Translations under genes and position numbers: made by a program
Shown here: piece by piece, positions 33,457 through 33,783 of the stretch
Position numbering within the stretch: position 1 is the stretch's first letter
Layout of the letters: the number at the start of each line of letters is the position of its first letter
The notes under the pieces: model-generated
What the model saw: the letters and a program-made list of their open reading frames with translations, nothing else
Told to the model about the DNA's origin: nothing
Databases searched by the model: none
Assembly (NCBI GenBank): GCA_016190925.1
Contig: JACPPQ010000005.1
Span: forward strand, 1 to 33,783
Reading direction: 5' to 3'
DNA from: Chloroflexota bacterium
GTDB lineage: Bacteria > Chloroflexota > Dehalococcoidia > Dehalococcoidales > JACPPQ01
Length of the DNA: 33,783 nt

Positions 33457-33783
33457 TTAATACTCGTCAGGGAAGAGGATGGTGGTGGCGCTCCGGTCGG
33501 CCTCGGTGATTATCCAGATGGTCGCTATCCCATTCTTGGGGAAGCGGTCATCGTTGTAGGCCGACAGCAGGCGGGTTCCCTGTTTGAGCGCCTGGTCGTT
33601 GGTCTGTTTATCCTCGTCATCCACTTCTCCCCAGTCCCCCTTGACGTGGCGATTGAGGGATTTCTGGACGAACTTGGCGAAGTCGGGGTTCTGGCACGCC
33701 AGGTCATAAACCCCTCTTGTGGCCATAATCTGTCCGGTACTGAAAGCTGGATTGATTACGAACAACGTATCTATGGTTATCAC
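33457..33783 (-). CDS. Small conserved accessory protein, start at window edge
   Basis: At least 108 residues. The only possible start seen is GTG at the last three bases of the window, so the gene may extend beyond it. The C-terminal core GDWGEVDDEDKQTNDQALKQG followed by RLLSAY and IWIITEADRSATTILFPDEY is that of a widespread small family often annotated as plasmid-related or 'type I restriction endonuclease subunit M'; that label is not supported by any catalytic motif. Function unknown. Found mostly on mobile or accessory DNA (from memory). Confidence 0.7.
   Translation of the reverse strand: MITIDTLFVINPAFSTGQIMATRGVYDLACQNPDFAKFVQKSLNRHVKGDWGEVDDEDKQTNDQALKQGTRLLSAYNDDRFPKNGIATIWIITEADRSATTILFPDEY

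Noticed and set aside
1-33783. CRISPR array or cas genes
   Set aside because: No regularly spaced direct repeats and no Cas protein were seen; the repeats present are irregular and intergenic.
17677-33783. Integrase, transposase or phage structural genes near the island
   Set aside because: None was found in any frame; mobility is suggested only by the RNA-gene fragment and the small regulator.

Overview
This window looks like a piece of a Chloroflexota chromosome, most likely class Dehalococcoidia. That placement is an inference from the split aconitase-type dehydratase / NAD isocitrate dehydrogenase / malate dehydrogenase cluster, the tig-clpP pair, and the short dispersed intergenic repeats that resemble those of dehalococcoid genomes. 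No rRNA gene or other taxonomic marker is present to settle it.

Left block (1-8100), housekeeping. A TCA-type operon (dehydratase large and small subunits, isocitrate dehydrogenase, malate dehydrogenase) would convert citrate to 2-oxoglutarate and interconvert malate and oxaloacetate. A convergent short-chain dehydrogenase, a divergent MFS transporter and queuine tRNA-ribosyltransferase (tgt) follow. Two genes, mdh and tgt, appear to start at ATC codons behind strong Shine-Dalgarno sequences. Several intergenic gaps hold repeat debris.

Middle block (8100-12400), accessory. A HicAB pair whose HicA toxin is frameshifted, a PIF1-like helicase with a C-terminal DNA-binding-like tail, and a small minus-strand operon. 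The operon encodes an AT-rich protein that looks like an EVE-type reader fused to a PD-(D/E)xK-like nuclease, followed by a 75-aa acidic protein.

Second housekeeping block (12400-17440). aspS (TTG start, good promoter), a metallo-beta-lactamase-fold hydrolase, trigger factor (tig) and clpP. clpP has its own terminator. Just beyond it lies a truncated tmRNA/tRNA-like 3' end (T-loop, acceptor strand, CCA) with a following terminator, which marks a recombination scar.

Defence island (17677-32923). Eleven tightly packed minus-strand genes lie behind one good promoter at 32968-32996. In transcription order they are: MerR-like regulator, DUF4007 protein, BrxC-like giant ATPase, PAPS-reductase/DndC-like PP-loop Fe-S protein, PLD+SF2 helicase, 76-aa protein, DndD-like SMC ATPase, 151-aa Dnd-accessory-like protein, GIY-YIG nuclease, DndB-like DGQHR protein, and a second SMC-like ATPase. 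This reads as a modification-restriction system of the DNA phosphorothioation (Dnd/Pbe) kind, but without a recognisable DndA, DndE or DndFGH and with an unusual set of added parts. It is the best candidate for an undescribed system here.

Right edge (33043-33783). Two small accessory genes on the minus strand, with a very strong terminator and a 13-bp hairpin between and after them. The second gene reaches the window end.
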